A DNA stretch of 64,000 nucleotides. It comes from an uncultured Lachnospiraceae bacterium (lineage in GTDB: Bacteria > Bacillota > Clostridia > Lachnospirales > Lachnospiraceae). The notes beneath the pieces are model-generated. The model saw only the letters and a program-made list of their open reading frames with translations. It was not told where the DNA came from and did not search any database. Of this stretch, positions 26,201 through 34,901 are shown piece after piece (within the stretch, counting starts at the first letter, position 1; every line of letters starts with the position of its first letter). Where the stretch lies: the NCBI GenBank assembly GCA_902781455.1, contig CACZJF010000002.1:62001-126000 (forward strand), given 5' to 3'. Both the position numbers and the translations under genes were made by a program.

Positions 26201-28006
26201 GATCTGTGAGGTCAGGTAACGGACACAGACAGGATCTGTCTCCTTGCACTGAAGATCCTCCGCGGCTGTGCGCATTTCCTCGTCAAACGTGCATCCCTGC
26301 CTGAGCCAGCACAGCAGAAAACGCAGGGCGGAAACACGGATTTCGTCATCCGCCGCGTCCAGGAAATGCCGCGCGAAGCGGAACAGCAGCTTCCTCTGGG
26401 CAGCAGTGCACAGGTCGTACGGAATCTCCGGCATGCAGTCCAGCAGAAGGAATTGTGTGAGCCCCTCCCAGCGCGAGGACTTATAGTGCTCCAGAATCAC
26501 CCGCAGCACATCGCGGCGTTTCGATCCGTCACACATCGCCAGAAGGTTGCGGACAACACTCTTCATGCCATAGCCGATCCAGCGTCTGTGCTGCTCGGTC
26601 ATCATGTGGCTCGGGAACAGCATCCGGTGAAGGAAGGAACTCCATACGTCTGTCATCCTGCGGCCGATTCTGGGAGCAGCCACGTCTTCCGGCAGCTCCT
26701 TTTTGAAGGTGATGTCGAAGCCTGCCATCACCTTCGCGGAGATCCGCGCGCTCTGACGGCGGATGTCTCCGTCCTGATGGGAGAGCATCTCATAGAGGAA
26801 GTCCAGAATTACCAGCTTCTGTTCCTGCGGCAGATAGCCGGAGTATTCCTCGATGACAGTCAGGAAGGCGCGGACATGCCTCCAGTCCTTCTCGCCGCGG
26901 ATATCCTCCAGCAGACTGATGAAGGAGACATCATGGCCGGTGGTGTACATTACCTTCAGGTTCTGGGAAATCGCAAGGAACTTGAAGGCCTGTACCATCT
27001 CGTCTGTTCCCATGAGGGAGTAGGGCGTTCCGGGATCAGGTTTCCTGTAGCCGCTCTCCAGGTCGGTGGAGACGCCCAGAGAGACCAGGTAATCCTCAAA
27101 GTCTTTCAGCTTTGCGTAGACCTTCTCATATCTGCGCTTCTTTTTTTCATCAACGTTGTCAAGCTTGCTCAGGATGATATCGTAGGATTCCTTCAGGGTC
27201 CAGAAACGGACCTGTTCTGTGCCGTCTTTCTCCCTGACGCTCTTGACGCGGAAGTCGGCATAGATCAGGATCAGGCTCTCCACACTGAGGTTTTCCAGCT
27301 CCAGATCCCAGACGGAATGGGAGGAGGCGATGGCGCCGATCTGCCCCAGGTTCATGCGCTGCGCGAACTCATAGGTGTAGTAATAGTGCAGATAGGGCAC
27401 ACGGCCGCTCTCCTCCGGCCTGCAACCGTACTTGCCGATATCGTGCAGGATGGCCGCGCCGCTGACCAGGGCGGGATCGACCCTGACACTGGTGTGAAGA
27501 AGCTGCATGGCAATGCTGACCGATACAAAACTGACGCCGGAGATGTGCCCGAGTGTCTCGAAGCCTGTCACCAGACGATGCAGGCGCATAAACGCGTAGA
27601 GATACTCCTCCTTCAGAATCTTCAGAAGCCGGAGATAGCCCGCGCTGTTGTCATATCCCTTCGCCCCGGCGGCGTCCAGAAAGATAAGACTCCGTGTCCG
27701 GTCTTTCCCGAGAAGCGCTTCCTCCCGGTCAAAGAGTTCGTTCAGCACGTCCAGGTAGAACAGGATTGCTTCGCGCCGCTCCTCGCGCAGCGGTGCTTTC
27801 TGCCTTCCGGGATAGAAATTCTCAAGCAGCCAGTCGCAGACATACTGGTTCCAGCTGTCCCATTCTTCCGGGCATGCATCGCCGCACAGCTGCTCCAGCT
27901 GCACAGCCAGCGCGCGCGGAACCACCGCGAGGTCTGCGCCTTCCCTTCCGATCGGAATGGAAGAGGCGGCGGCACGGATCTGTTCGTTTCGCTCTTTATT
28001 TGCCAT
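23288..28006 (-). CDS. Giant multidomain protein: HD, helical repeats, NadD-like nucleotidyltransferase, PRTase-like
   Basis: A 1,572-residue soluble protein. ATG 28006 is preferred: GGAG lies 6 bases before it, while an upstream GTG at 28018 lacks a site. An HD phosphohydrolase-type domain is at about 150-260 (AAILHDIGKYG near 185), similar in type to YqeK. A long helical repeat region (about 340-860) follows. A nucleotidyltransferase domain at about 870-1060 has PGTFDPFSLGHK and ends with SSTRIRRN, the pair of motifs seen in NMN/NaMN adenylyltransferases; the first His of HxGH is Ser. Near 1380 the segment VILVDDLYHKGYR resembles a phosphoribosyltransferase PRPP loop, with the usual Thr replaced. 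It overlaps the upstream ATP-grasp gene by 11 bp. Nucleotide or NAD-related chemistry is inferred; function is unknown. Confidence 0.78.
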   Translation of the reverse strand: MANKERNEQIRAAASSIPIGREGADLAVVPRALAVQLEQLCGDACPEEWDSWNQYVCDWLLENFYPGRQKAPLREERREAILFYLDVLNELFDREEALLGKDRTRSLIFLDAAGAKGYDNSAGYLRLLKILKEEYLYAFMRLHRLVTGFETLGHISGVSFVSVSIAMQLLHTSVRVDPALVSGAAILHDIGKYGCRPEESGRVPYLHYYYTYEFAQRMNLGQIGAIASSHSVWDLELENLSVESLILIYADFRVKSVREKDGTEQVRFWTLKESYDIILSKLDNVDEKKKRRYEKVYAKLKDFEDYLVSLGVSTDLESGYRKPDPGTPYSLMGTDEMVQAFKFLAISQNLKVMYTTGHDVSFISLLEDIRGEKDWRHVRAFLTVIEEYSGYLPQEQKLVILDFLYEMLSHQDGDIRRQSARISAKVMAGFDITFKKELPEDVAAPRIGRRMTDVWSSFLHRMLFPSHMMTEQHRRWIGYGMKSVVRNLLAMCDGSKRRDVLRVILEHYKSSRWEGLTQFLLLDCMPEIPYDLCTAAQRKLLFRFARHFLDAADDEIRVSALRFLLCWLRQGCTFDEEMRTAAEDLQCKETDPVCVRYLTSQIRHLVFGEDPRLEYDAKLLYIENQRSEIPWVFKLVNLEILQQEMLLEPDLLKVYQYASHLLNLLQFSSRVTNKLQAGENLVEIMPRLSEAQRYEIVLELVRALAMGQYSVAKYIPQFMGRIYVIMTPDERLALLDQFHELYGSPSASVPILTLETVSVILQHLPMTGVLTDERHTLEGMLFSGTVHFNEEVAREAFYFLGEGIFGSRRLTLEQKKEYFTSMARKILTFILWDQENMLWYYNAASLNHIYRFISDYLLDHRSIVFEKRKKIAFFPGTFDPFSLGHKAIVREIASMGFHVFLAVDEFSWSKSTQPYRIRRKIMVMSVADLNNVFLFPVEIPVNIACPDDLRRLKQCFPEEEVYIVAGSDVVEHASAYRKESEPDSVHTFPHIIFARNTEGAGTLTQGTEGAFSRLQSEILWLKLPAYFENMSSTRIRRNVSDNKDIADLVESVVQNYIYELGLYTMAPIYKRAARTRPVNTILVDRTDLPLLQELQETFGLSEEELPVYYAQGEPASGSGAVVLRDENNLNNICGAVFYHELSAGELLHSSGDIDFAADLRDRLSGRTCVIERIFGESDATCDDRFTALTETLEHCQEEGFSYAVCFHGKAWEKPLLLVGFLPHPVIPDCYIVDMRHPLVLFFDTPSFVKDPFLDDPKIRQVLWKCNQRLRKEVAGLFPGQLVLCFDSEIMNHRLIEMIVGCNPVPEVQYTAKRLGSKMCVPYGKILKGVLVPECVTKDLNTEKLYDIDMERFEIREFPQYAPLDIQIRTIKSFMRPVILVDDLYHKGYRLNAVREVMKKEGAVLDELIVGVRSGRGDDLAKLSHEPIQSVYFVPNMRSWLIESDLYPFIGGDGIRVKEQIRSSPSLPSVNSILPYQFPSFMKGASMEAFYRMSGICLENARDIFLVLEKLYQKQFHRKLTMSRIGEVLAEPRHPDTCILDTSVIQESPSILLEREMQKLRRLKHLLDGQFRL

Positions 28007-30677
28007 GGCTATCTCCACATGATTGCTTGTTCATTGTCAGTAACAGGTGTTCTTTCTGCATGTCCTGCAACAGGCGGCAGCCGCGCGCGGAAAGATCATA
28101 GTATCCGATGACGCTGCTGTCCGCGTCCGGCACGATCCGGGCGATGTCATTGGGCAGCGCCTTCAGCAGCTCCGGGTGAAAATGCAGCCGCCTTTCGTCC
28201 TCGAACACCGCGCCGTACAGGATGTCCGCCTCCACAAGATCCTGGAAAATGTGGCTTCCGTAGGAGAGCTCCGGCTGGTAGCCGGCCCTGGACTCCGCGA
28301 TCTCACAGATGGCTGTGAAGGAACTGATATCCGAAAAGGCCGTCGGGACGCCCAGCTCCGGGGATGAGGTTCCGATGCGCCCGGGCGTAAGAAGCACCAG
28401 CGTCTTTCCCTGTTCCCGGAAGTGCCAGTTCAGCGCGCCGAGGCTTCGGGCAATGACGGGTTTGTCGTTGTAGGGAAGCTGATAGTAAGCGACCGGGTCA
28501 ATATAGACGATGCCGTCCACATCAACCAGACGGGACATTCCCATGGAAGCATGCAGTGTCTCCAGAAGGATCGAAGCGTCCGGACAGGCGGCATCCTCAC
28601 CGTCCGTCCGGGCAGTGCCTCTGGGGCCTTCTCCTCTGCCGGAATCTTCCGCCTGGAGCTGCTGTACAGGGCTTTGCTGCGTCCGGACGACCAGAGGCCT
28701 GCACTGGAGAAGGTTGACCACAAAGTCACCGTCCTCACTCAGATTGATGGTGAACTCGATGTCCACATCCTGGCAGTAGGTCTCCCGCAGCTGCTCCAGC
28801 ATCCCCTGCATCAGTTCCATCAGCGCAGTGTTCTGTGTGATGCCCCGGCAGGAGACGAATTCGACAGACCTTTGCACGCCGCGCTCCCGCAGTGTGTACT
28901 CAGCCTGGGTATCATGCTCCAGGAGAACGCGTCTGAGCCACGCCGGAAGGCTGCCGGCAAGATCGTCCAGGGAAACATAGCAGAAAGAGGATGTCTCTTT
29001 GTCGATCAGAGAGATCTTTCTCTGGCTGTAACGGTGCTTCTCGGCAGTGGTGTGATAGGGGGACGCCTGCGGCTGGTCCAGGCTGACCAGACGCGGGTAG
29101 GCGCCCTCGGTGCGGTCCACCGCGCTCGTGCCGAGCCCCATGACCAGGCGGAGCATGCCGGCCTGGGGACTGAGCGTTTCCAGAAAGCGGTAGGGACTGC
29201 ACGAATATCCGACTCCTGCGGCACAGGGCATGAAGTACCGTCCAAAATGCGAACCGGATACACGCATGACCAGAACAGCCATCTCCTCGTCACGCTCTGC
29301 CAGATGACGCCGCCTGCGGTAGTCGAGCGCCGAGAGAGACATGGTGCTGGCATAAACCGTGCGCACCGCGTCTTCAAAAGCGGCAAGCCGCTCCTGCCTC
29401 GTGCCGGTGTTCGGCACGAAAACAGAATCATACTTTCCCGCGAATGCATTTTCGAAGCCATCCTCCAGAATGCTGCTGGAGCGGACGATGATGGGCTCCT
29501 GTCCGTAATAGTCCAGCAGATGGAGGAACTGCTGCTCGATCTGGGGCCAGAAGCTGCCGGAAAGGATCGAATCCCGCAGCTCTTCGGACAGGGCAAAATA
29601 ACCGTCCTCGGAGTGCTGGCCGACCCACAGATCCCACAATCCGTTCTCCACGATAAAACTGGCGTAGACATCGGAGCCGATGTAGAAGGAGTCGTGCGCC
29701 TCCATGTAATCATACAGTTCCGGCCGGCTGTTCTCGATGATCTTGCGCGCGGTCAGCATACCGCAGGACTTTCCGCCGATCTGCCCGCTGCCTACCATGT
29801 GTTCCTTGACGAAGAAATAATCACCGGGCCGGAAATTCTCTATGATGAGAGAGCGCATGCGGCTGTCACGGCTCATCATGACACGGCACATCCAGGCACA
29901 CGCTTCGGTCAGGTCTTCTCCGTATTCATACTTGCGCTGCGCGTTCAGGAAGGAACGGTCCCAGCTGTCCATGCTCAGATCTGCCCGGATGCGTCCCGCC
30001 ATGTCCTGCGCGCGGTGGAAGCGGCTCAGCTTCACGCCATCCGTGATCGGAGACAGGCCTCCGGTTTCCGGGTCCAGGAGATAGGGCTGATACAGATCAT
30101 GATCCGCATGATCCAGCACTTTCTCCGCCCTGAGGTAGATGTTCTTGAAATCAGAACTGACATCAAAGAAGCAGTCGGCAATCTGCGTGATCTTCCCGGC
30201 TGCCTCATCGGAATGCATGAGCGCCATCAGGGGGAACAGGGCTGTGTCGCCCCTGCTTTTCAGAAGCGGCGTCGTGACCGTGAAAAAGTTCACCATCATC
30301 AGATCTGTTGCCCATGCGGTCTGAAGCTCGGACAGGCAGTCGAAAACAAAGATGCAGCCGGCCTCCTGCGCGCGGATGGCTTCATGGACGGCAACGGTAA
30401 AGTGCCGGAAACGATGATTCAGACGGACCGGGATTTCCTCGAAGGCAGCAGGAAGATTCTCCCTGGCAGGAAGATTCCGGGAATCCTTCTTTGAGACATC
30501 GGTGTCAGGAACAAAGCGGATATGCACGATTCTTTTCGCGTTTTTTCCGGCATAAGAAGAGAAGGGGGACAGAATCCGCGCAAAATCAGACAGGTCGCTG
30601 AGCGAGAAAACGATGCTGACGCCCCGTTCGGATCCGGAGACCAGATCCGTCAGTTTTTCTATCATACTGTTTTCCAT
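27996..30677 (-). CDS. PEP-synthase/PPDK-type ATP-grasp protein without a phosphohistidine domain
   Basis: An 893-residue protein, ATG 30677 with GGGGGAC upstream. The N-terminal ~280 residues look like a degenerate P-loop or receiver-like regulatory domain and are not assignable. The PEP/pyruvate-binding ATP-grasp domain follows (about 290-660), with GGKSCGMLTAR, IIVRSSSILEDGFENAFAGK and FRLVMG-type segments. The C-terminal part has TPGRIGTSSPELGVP and SYGSHIFQDLVEADI, a domain known from stand-alone PEP/pyruvate-binding proteins. I do not see the mobile phosphohistidine or PEP-binding TIM-barrel domains, so it is not a complete PEP synthase. It is the first gene of a three-gene minus-strand operon and is translationally linked to the giant protein. 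Confidence 0.8.
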   Translation of the reverse strand: MENSMIEKLTDLVSGSERGVSIVFSLSDLSDFARILSPFSSYAGKNAKRIVHIRFVPDTDVSKKDSRNLPARENLPAAFEEIPVRLNHRFRHFTVAVHEAIRAQEAGCIFVFDCLSELQTAWATDLMMVNFFTVTTPLLKSRGDTALFPLMALMHSDEAAGKITQIADCFFDVSSDFKNIYLRAEKVLDHADHDLYQPYLLDPETGGLSPITDGVKLSRFHRAQDMAGRIRADLSMDSWDRSFLNAQRKYEYGEDLTEACAWMCRVMMSRDSRMRSLIIENFRPGDYFFVKEHMVGSGQIGGKSCGMLTARKIIENSRPELYDYMEAHDSFYIGSDVYASFIVENGLWDLWVGQHSEDGYFALSEELRDSILSGSFWPQIEQQFLHLLDYYGQEPIIVRSSSILEDGFENAFAGKYDSVFVPNTGTRQERLAAFEDAVRTVYASTMSLSALDYRRRRHLAERDEEMAVLVMRVSGSHFGRYFMPCAAGVGYSCSPYRFLETLSPQAGMLRLVMGLGTSAVDRTEGAYPRLVSLDQPQASPYHTTAEKHRYSQRKISLIDKETSSFCYVSLDDLAGSLPAWLRRVLLEHDTQAEYTLRERGVQRSVEFVSCRGITQNTALMELMQGMLEQLRETYCQDVDIEFTINLSEDGDFVVNLLQCRPLVVRTQQSPVQQLQAEDSGRGEGPRGTARTDGEDAACPDASILLETLHASMGMSRLVDVDGIVYIDPVAYYQLPYNDKPVIARSLGALNWHFREQGKTLVLLTPGRIGTSSPELGVPTAFSDISSFTAICEIAESRAGYQPELSYGSHIFQDLVEADILYGAVFEDERRLHFHPELLKALPNDIARIVPDADSSVIGYYDLSARGCRLLQDMQKEHLLLTMNKQSCGDSHGK

Positions 30678-30694
30678 ATAGTCCCCCGGTTTGT

Positions 30695-30751
30695 TTGAAC
30701 CTGTGCTATACTACAAGTATTATACTACGTATGTGAAAGCTTTTCTATAAT
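30695..30751. promoter_or_regulatory. Divergent promoter region between gdhA and the ATP-grasp operon
   Basis: This AT-rich segment holds several -10-like boxes. On the plus strand there is TGCTATACT (30704-30712, extended -10) and TATAAT (30746-30751). On the minus strand TATAAT is read at 30724-30719. A direct repeat of TATACTAC occurs at 30707-30714 and 30721-30728. No perfect -35 box matches any of them, so exact starts are uncertain, but at least one promoter in each direction is needed here. Confidence 0.55.
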
Positions 30752-30826
30752 TACAGTCGGGGTGTTCCGCCGCGGCATGCGGCGGACAGCAAGATTCACG
30801 CACAGTTTTGCTTAGGAGGAAGCGCG

Positions 30827-32176
30827 ATGAACAGCTATATCGAGAAAGTGATCGGAAGAGTCAGGGAGAAGTACCCGTATCAGCCGGAATTCTGCCAGAC
30901 AGTGGAGGAGGTGCTTTCCTCACTGGATCCTGTTGTGGAACGTCATCCGGAGTACGAGAAGGTGGATCTGCTCGGACGTATGGTGGAGCCGGAGCGGATG
31001 TTCTCTTTCCGCGTTGTCTGGCAGGACGATAAAGGGTTTGCCCATACGCAGAACGGATACCGCTGCCAGTTCAACGGAGCCATCGGGCCCTACAAGGGCG
31101 GAATCCGTTTCCAGAAGGACGTTACGCCGAGCATCATGAAGTTCCTTGCGTTCGAACAGACCTTCAAGAACAGCCTGACCGGCCTGTCCATGGGCGGCGG
31201 CAAGGGCGGCTCGGACTTTGACCCGGCAGGAAAGTCGGACGACGAGATCATGCGGTTCTGCCAGAGCTTTATCCAGGCACTGTACCGCTACATCGGCCCG
31301 GATACGGACGTGCCCGCCGGAGACATGGGCGTCGGCGGGAAGGAGATCGGCTACATGTTCGGCGAATACCGCAGGCTCAAGGGGAACTTTGAGAACGGCA
31401 CATTTACGGGGAAGGGATTCTCCTTCGGCGGCAGCCTGATCCGGCCGGAGGCAACCGGATTCGGTTCCGTCTACTATCTGGAGGATGTCCTGAAGCATGA
31501 CGGGGAGACCCTGAAGGGCAAGACCATCGCGTGCGCAGGCTTCGGCAATGTCACCTGGGGCATCTGCCGCAAGGCGGAGGAACTGGGCGCGAAAGTCATC
31601 ACCCTGTCCGGGCCGGACGGTTATGTCTATGATCCGGACGGTGTCCTGGGGAAGGAGAAGATTGACTATCTGGTCGAGATGAGAGGATCCGGCCGCAACC
31701 GCGTACAGGATTACGCGGATAAGTTCGGCGTGGAGTTTCATGAGAAGGAGAAGCCCTGGGGCGTCAAGGCGGACATCATCATGCCGTCCGCGATGCAGAA
31801 CGATGTCCACATGGACAGCGCGCAGAAGATCGTGCAGAATGGAATCCGCTACTATATCGAGGTAGCCAACATGCCGACCACAAACGACGCGCTGCGCTAT
31901 CTGATGGAACAGCCAGACATGATTGTGGCTCCTTCCAAGGCGGTCAACGCCGGCGGCGTGGCAGTCAGCGGACTGGAGATGAGCCAGAATTCCGAGCGGC
32001 TGTTCTGGACAGAGGAGGAAGTTGACCGTCAGCTGCACCGCATCATGCACCAGATTTATGAGAGCTCTGTCGCGGCAGCCGGGCGCAACGGGCTGGGCTA
32101 CAACCTGGTCGCGGGCGCGAACATCGCAGGCTTTGAGCGCGTCGCGGATGCCATGATGGCGCAGGGCATCTTCTGA
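30827..32176 (+). CDS. gdhA: NADP-type glutamate dehydrogenase
   Basis: A 449-residue hexameric-type glutamate dehydrogenase linking 2-oxoglutarate plus ammonia with glutamate. TAGGAGGA lies 6 bases before the ATG. The substrate region reads GPYKGGIRF and FKNSLTGLSMGGGKGG, the catalytic region PAGDMGVGGKEIGY, and the Rossmann motif is GFGNVTWG. Length and the TGFGSVYYLEDVL stretch match the small GDH class, usually NADP-dependent in bacteria; clostridial members of this class may use NAD, so cofactor is not certain. It stands alone between its promoter region and a strong terminator. Confidence 0.95.
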   Translation: MNSYIEKVIGRVREKYPYQPEFCQTVEEVLSSLDPVVERHPEYEKVDLLGRMVEPERMFSFRVVWQDDKGFAHTQNGYRCQFNGAIGPYKGGIRFQKDVTPSIMKFLAFEQTFKNSLTGLSMGGGKGGSDFDPAGKSDDEIMRFCQSFIQALYRYIGPDTDVPAGDMGVGGKEIGYMFGEYRRLKGNFENGTFTGKGFSFGGSLIRPEATGFGSVYYLEDVLKHDGETLKGKTIACAGFGNVTWGICRKAEELGAKVITLSGPDGYVYDPDGVLGKEKIDYLVEMRGSGRNRVQDYADKFGVEFHEKEKPWGVKADIIMPSAMQNDVHMDSAQKIVQNGIRYYIEVANMPTTNDALRYLMEQPDMIVAPSKAVNAGGVAVSGLEMSQNSERLFWTEEEVDRQLHRIMHQIYESSVAAAGRNGLGYNLVAGANIAGFERVADAMMAQGIF

Positions 32177-32194
32177 GATCCTTTGAATTCTGTT

Positions 32195-32236
32195 AAAAAA
32201 ATGACCGTCAGGGAGACGCCTGCCGGTCATTTTTTA
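32195..32236 (+). terminator. Intrinsic terminator after gdhA
   Basis: AAAAAATGACCG (32196-32207) pairs with CGGTCATTTTTT (32224-32235); an inner CAGG/CCTG stem extends the hairpin. A-rich left arm and T-rich right arm make it work in either direction. Confidence 0.88.
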
Positions 32237-32265
32237 TGCGATTCTTCCAAAACAGGGAAAACAGT

Positions 32266-32294
32266 TTGCGCGCTGTGATTGCGTATGCGATAAT
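32266..32294 (+). promoter_or_regulatory. Sigma-A promoter for the rnf operon
   Basis: TTGCGC at 32266-32271, 17 bp, then GATAAT at 32289-32294. The expected start is near 32301, giving a 45-base leader with AAGGAGGA before rnfC. Confidence 0.68.
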
Positions 32295-32345
32295 AAGGTG
32301 ACTGACTGTGTCTGGCATCTGCAGGCTGTCAAGGAGGAAATCAGC

Positions 32346-33779
32346 GTGAGAAAGTTTACATTCAGGGGCGGTGTTCACCCGTATGACGGGAAGGAGCTGA
32401 CAGCCCGGAAACCGGTCAGGGTTCTGGAGGCGGGCACGGAGCTTGCCTTTCTGCTGTCCCAGCATATCGGCGCGCCTGCGAAGAGCATTGTCAAAAAGGG
32501 TGACCGGGTGCTGGAAGGCCAGATGATTGCCGAAGCAGGCGGGTTTGTGTCTGCGCCTGTGTTCTCTTCCGTGTCCGGTACCGTGAAGGGAATCGAGAAG
32601 AGAAGGAACGCCGCGGGGGCACTGTGCGACGCGATTATTGTGACGAATGACTTCGCCCATGAGAAGGCTCCGGCCGATCCGCTTCCGGGTATGGAAGCGT
32701 ACTGTGCCCTTCAGCAGGAGACCGCGTCAGAGAAGTCAGAGTACAACATGGTGACGCGGAGCGCCGCCGAAGCGCTGGAGCTGATCCGGCCGGACGAGCA
32801 GCTGAAGAAGCTGGAGAAAAACCAGGTGCTGGAACGGATCAGGAAGGCCGGGATCGTCGGGATGGGCGGCGCGGGTTTTCCGACGCATGTCAAGCTGTCC
32901 CCGTCTGATCCGGAAAAGATTGATTTTATCCTGGTAAACGGTTCCGAGTGTGAGCCTTATGTGACCTGCGACTACCGCCTGATGTGCGACCGGCCCGGAG
33001 AGCTGATCGCCGGCCTGAAAGCGGTGCTGCGGCTGTTCGGCAGCGCGAAGGGTGTGTTCTGCATCGAGGACAATAAGCCTGAGGCGGTCCGTATTCTGAC
33101 CGAGGCGCTGGCCAGGGAAGAGAATATCTATGTCGCGCCCTGCAGGACGAAGTATCCGGAAGGAGCAGAACGCAGCCTGATCAAGGCGATCACCAGCCGC
33201 GACGTCAATTCCAGGATGCTTCCTGCCGACGCAGGCTGCATCGTCATCAATGTCAGTACGGCTTTTGCGATATTTGAGGCGGTTTTTCTCGGACAGCCGC
33301 TCTATCGCAGGATTCTGACAATCTCGGGAGACGCGGTGGTGAATCCGGAGAATTTCCTGGTTCCGACAGGCGTATCCTTCGCGGAGATCGCGGAGAAAGC
33401 CGGCGGTTTTCTGCAGATGCCGGAGAAACTGATCGCCGGCGGGCCGATGATGGGATTTGCCCAGAGTGATTTCACCGGCGTTGTCACGAAGACTTCCAGC
33501 GCGATTACCGCGTTCCGGTATGACCTTGTCTCCAGGTACGAAGAGACGGCATGCATCAACTGCGGCAGGTGTGTGGATGCCTGTCCGGCCCGCCTGGTGC
33601 CGAGCCATCTTGCGGACATGGTCCAGAAAAAGCAGATGGAGCATTTTGAGGAGAACTACGGACTGGAATGTGTCAACTGCGGCTCCTGTTCGTGGAGCTG
33701 CCCGGCGGGAAGGCCTCTGGCCGCCCTGGTCAACCAGGGAAGACAGGCCATACTCGCTGCGAGAAGGAAGGCAAAATAG
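32346..33779 (+). CDS. rnfC: Rnf complex subunit C
   Basis: A 477-residue peripheral subunit, the NADH- and FMN-binding part of the Rnf ferredoxin:NAD+ oxidoreductase. GTG 32346 is chosen because AAGGAGGA sits 7 bases before it. The N-terminal barrel begins FRGGVHPYDGKELT. The nucleotide-binding stretch is GIVGMGGAGFPTHVKLSP and the SLBB-type domain follows. Two 4Fe-4S sites are near the C-terminus: CINCGRCVDACP and CVNCGSCSWSCP. It is the first gene of the rnfCDGEAB order typical of Clostridia. Confidence 0.95.
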   Translation: MRKFTFRGGVHPYDGKELTARKPVRVLEAGTELAFLLSQHIGAPAKSIVKKGDRVLEGQMIAEAGGFVSAPVFSSVSGTVKGIEKRRNAAGALCDAIIVTNDFAHEKAPADPLPGMEAYCALQQETASEKSEYNMVTRSAAEALELIRPDEQLKKLEKNQVLERIRKAGIVGMGGAGFPTHVKLSPSDPEKIDFILVNGSECEPYVTCDYRLMCDRPGELIAGLKAVLRLFGSAKGVFCIEDNKPEAVRILTEALAREENIYVAPCRTKYPEGAERSLIKAITSRDVNSRMLPADAGCIVINVSTAFAIFEAVFLGQPLYRRILTISGDAVVNPENFLVPTGVSFAEIAEKAGGFLQMPEKLIAGGPMMGFAQSDFTGVVTKTSSAITAFRYDLVSRYEETACINCGRCVDACPARLVPSHLADMVQKKQMEHFEENYGLECVNCGSCSWSCPAGRPLAALVNQGRQAILAARRKAK

Positions 33780-33833
33780 CGCTTTCGTGCGGATTGTGTC
33801 AGTTATAACTTGCGTTTTACTTAAGGAGAGTCT

Positions 33834-34901
33834 ATGAATCAGAAACTACAGGTTTCCGCTTCCCCGCATACCAGGGGGATGATGACGACAGGCAAGATCA
33901 TGACGATGGTGACTGCCGCGCTCCTGCCTGCCTGTGTGATGGGAGTCCTTGCCTTTGGCATGCACGCGCTGCTGGTTCTTGTCTTCTCGACAGCTTCAGC
34001 GGTTGCGGCGGAGTATTGTTATGAGAAGCTTCTGCATAAGAGCATTACCGTACGGGACGGATCTGCCGTGGTCACCGGACTCCTGATCGGGATGAACATG
34101 CCGCCGCAGATCGACCTGTGGATCCCCTGCCTTGGCAGCGTGTTCGCGATCGTTGTGATCAAACAGCTCTACGGCGGACTTGGGAAGAACTTTATGAATC
34201 CGGCACTTGGCGCGAGATGCTTCCTGCTGATCTCATTTTCCTCCAGGATGACGACTTTCTCCGAAGGAAAGGGGCTTTGGAAGCTTGTCACCCAGGTTCC
34301 GGCGACCACGGACGCGCTGTCCGGCGCGACACCGCTTGCCTATCTCAAGACCGGTGCCTGCTTTGACCTGAAGGCGCTGCTGATCGGAAACCACATGGGC
34401 TGTATCGGCGAAGTCAGCGCAGCGGCGCTTCTTGCAGGCGGTCTGATCCTGCTGGCGATGAAAGTGATCCGGATCCGGATTCCCGGATCTTATCTGGGAT
34501 GTTTCGCGATTCTGACGCTGATCACCGCGCTCGTGCGCGGATATGACGCGCCTCTTCTCTATACGCTGCAGCAGCTGTGCGCGGGCGGACTGATGCTCGG
34601 CGCCTGGTTTATGGCTACGGACTATGTCACTTCCCCGATCACCGCGATGGGACAGATCGTATTCGGATGCGCGCTTGGGTTTCTGACCTGGGTTTTCCGA
34701 CTGATCGGGAGCGGAACTGAGGGTGTATCCTACTCCATTATTTTTATGAATCTTCTGGTACCGGTCATTGAACGTTACACAAGACCTGTCGCGGCCGGCA
34801 TGGTCCGGCAGAACCGCGAGAACAAACGCCTGATGAGGCAGAAGAAGAGAGAAGCCAGGCGTCTGAAAGCGGGCGGAGGCAAGAAGGAGAAAGATACATG
34901 A
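33834..34901 (+). CDS. rnfD: Rnf complex subunit D
   Basis: A 355-residue membrane subunit with about nine spans. The flavinylation motif SGAT is at residues 163-166 (in DALSGATPLAY), so T166 should carry covalent FMN. It belongs to the ion-translocating core. TAAGGAG precedes the ATG. The C-terminus is a basic tail rich in Arg and Lys. It overlaps rnfG by four bases. Confidence 0.95.
   Translation: MNQKLQVSASPHTRGMMTTGKIMTMVTAALLPACVMGVLAFGMHALLVLVFSTASAVAAEYCYEKLLHKSITVRDGSAVVTGLLIGMNMPPQIDLWIPCLGSVFAIVVIKQLYGGLGKNFMNPALGARCFLLISFSSRMTTFSEGKGLWKLVTQVPATTDALSGATPLAYLKTGACFDLKALLIGNHMGCIGEVSAAALLAGGLILLAMKVIRIRIPGSYLGCFAILTLITALVRGYDAPLLYTLQQLCAGGLMLGAWFMATDYVTSPITAMGQIVFGCALGFLTWVFRLIGSGTEGVSYSIIFMNLLVPVIERYTRPVAAGMVRQNRENKRLMRQKKREARRLKAGGGKKEKDT

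Noticed and set aside
26366..30494. Long plus-strand frames of 581 and 690 codons opposite the giant and ATP-grasp genes
   Set aside because: The minus-strand products carry clear domain motifs; the plus-strand translations do not and lack good ribosome-binding sites.
27996..30677. Complete PEP synthase or pyruvate phosphate dikinase
   Set aside because: The phosphohistidine and PEP-binding barrel domains were not found; only the ATP-grasp part and a separate C-terminal domain are present.
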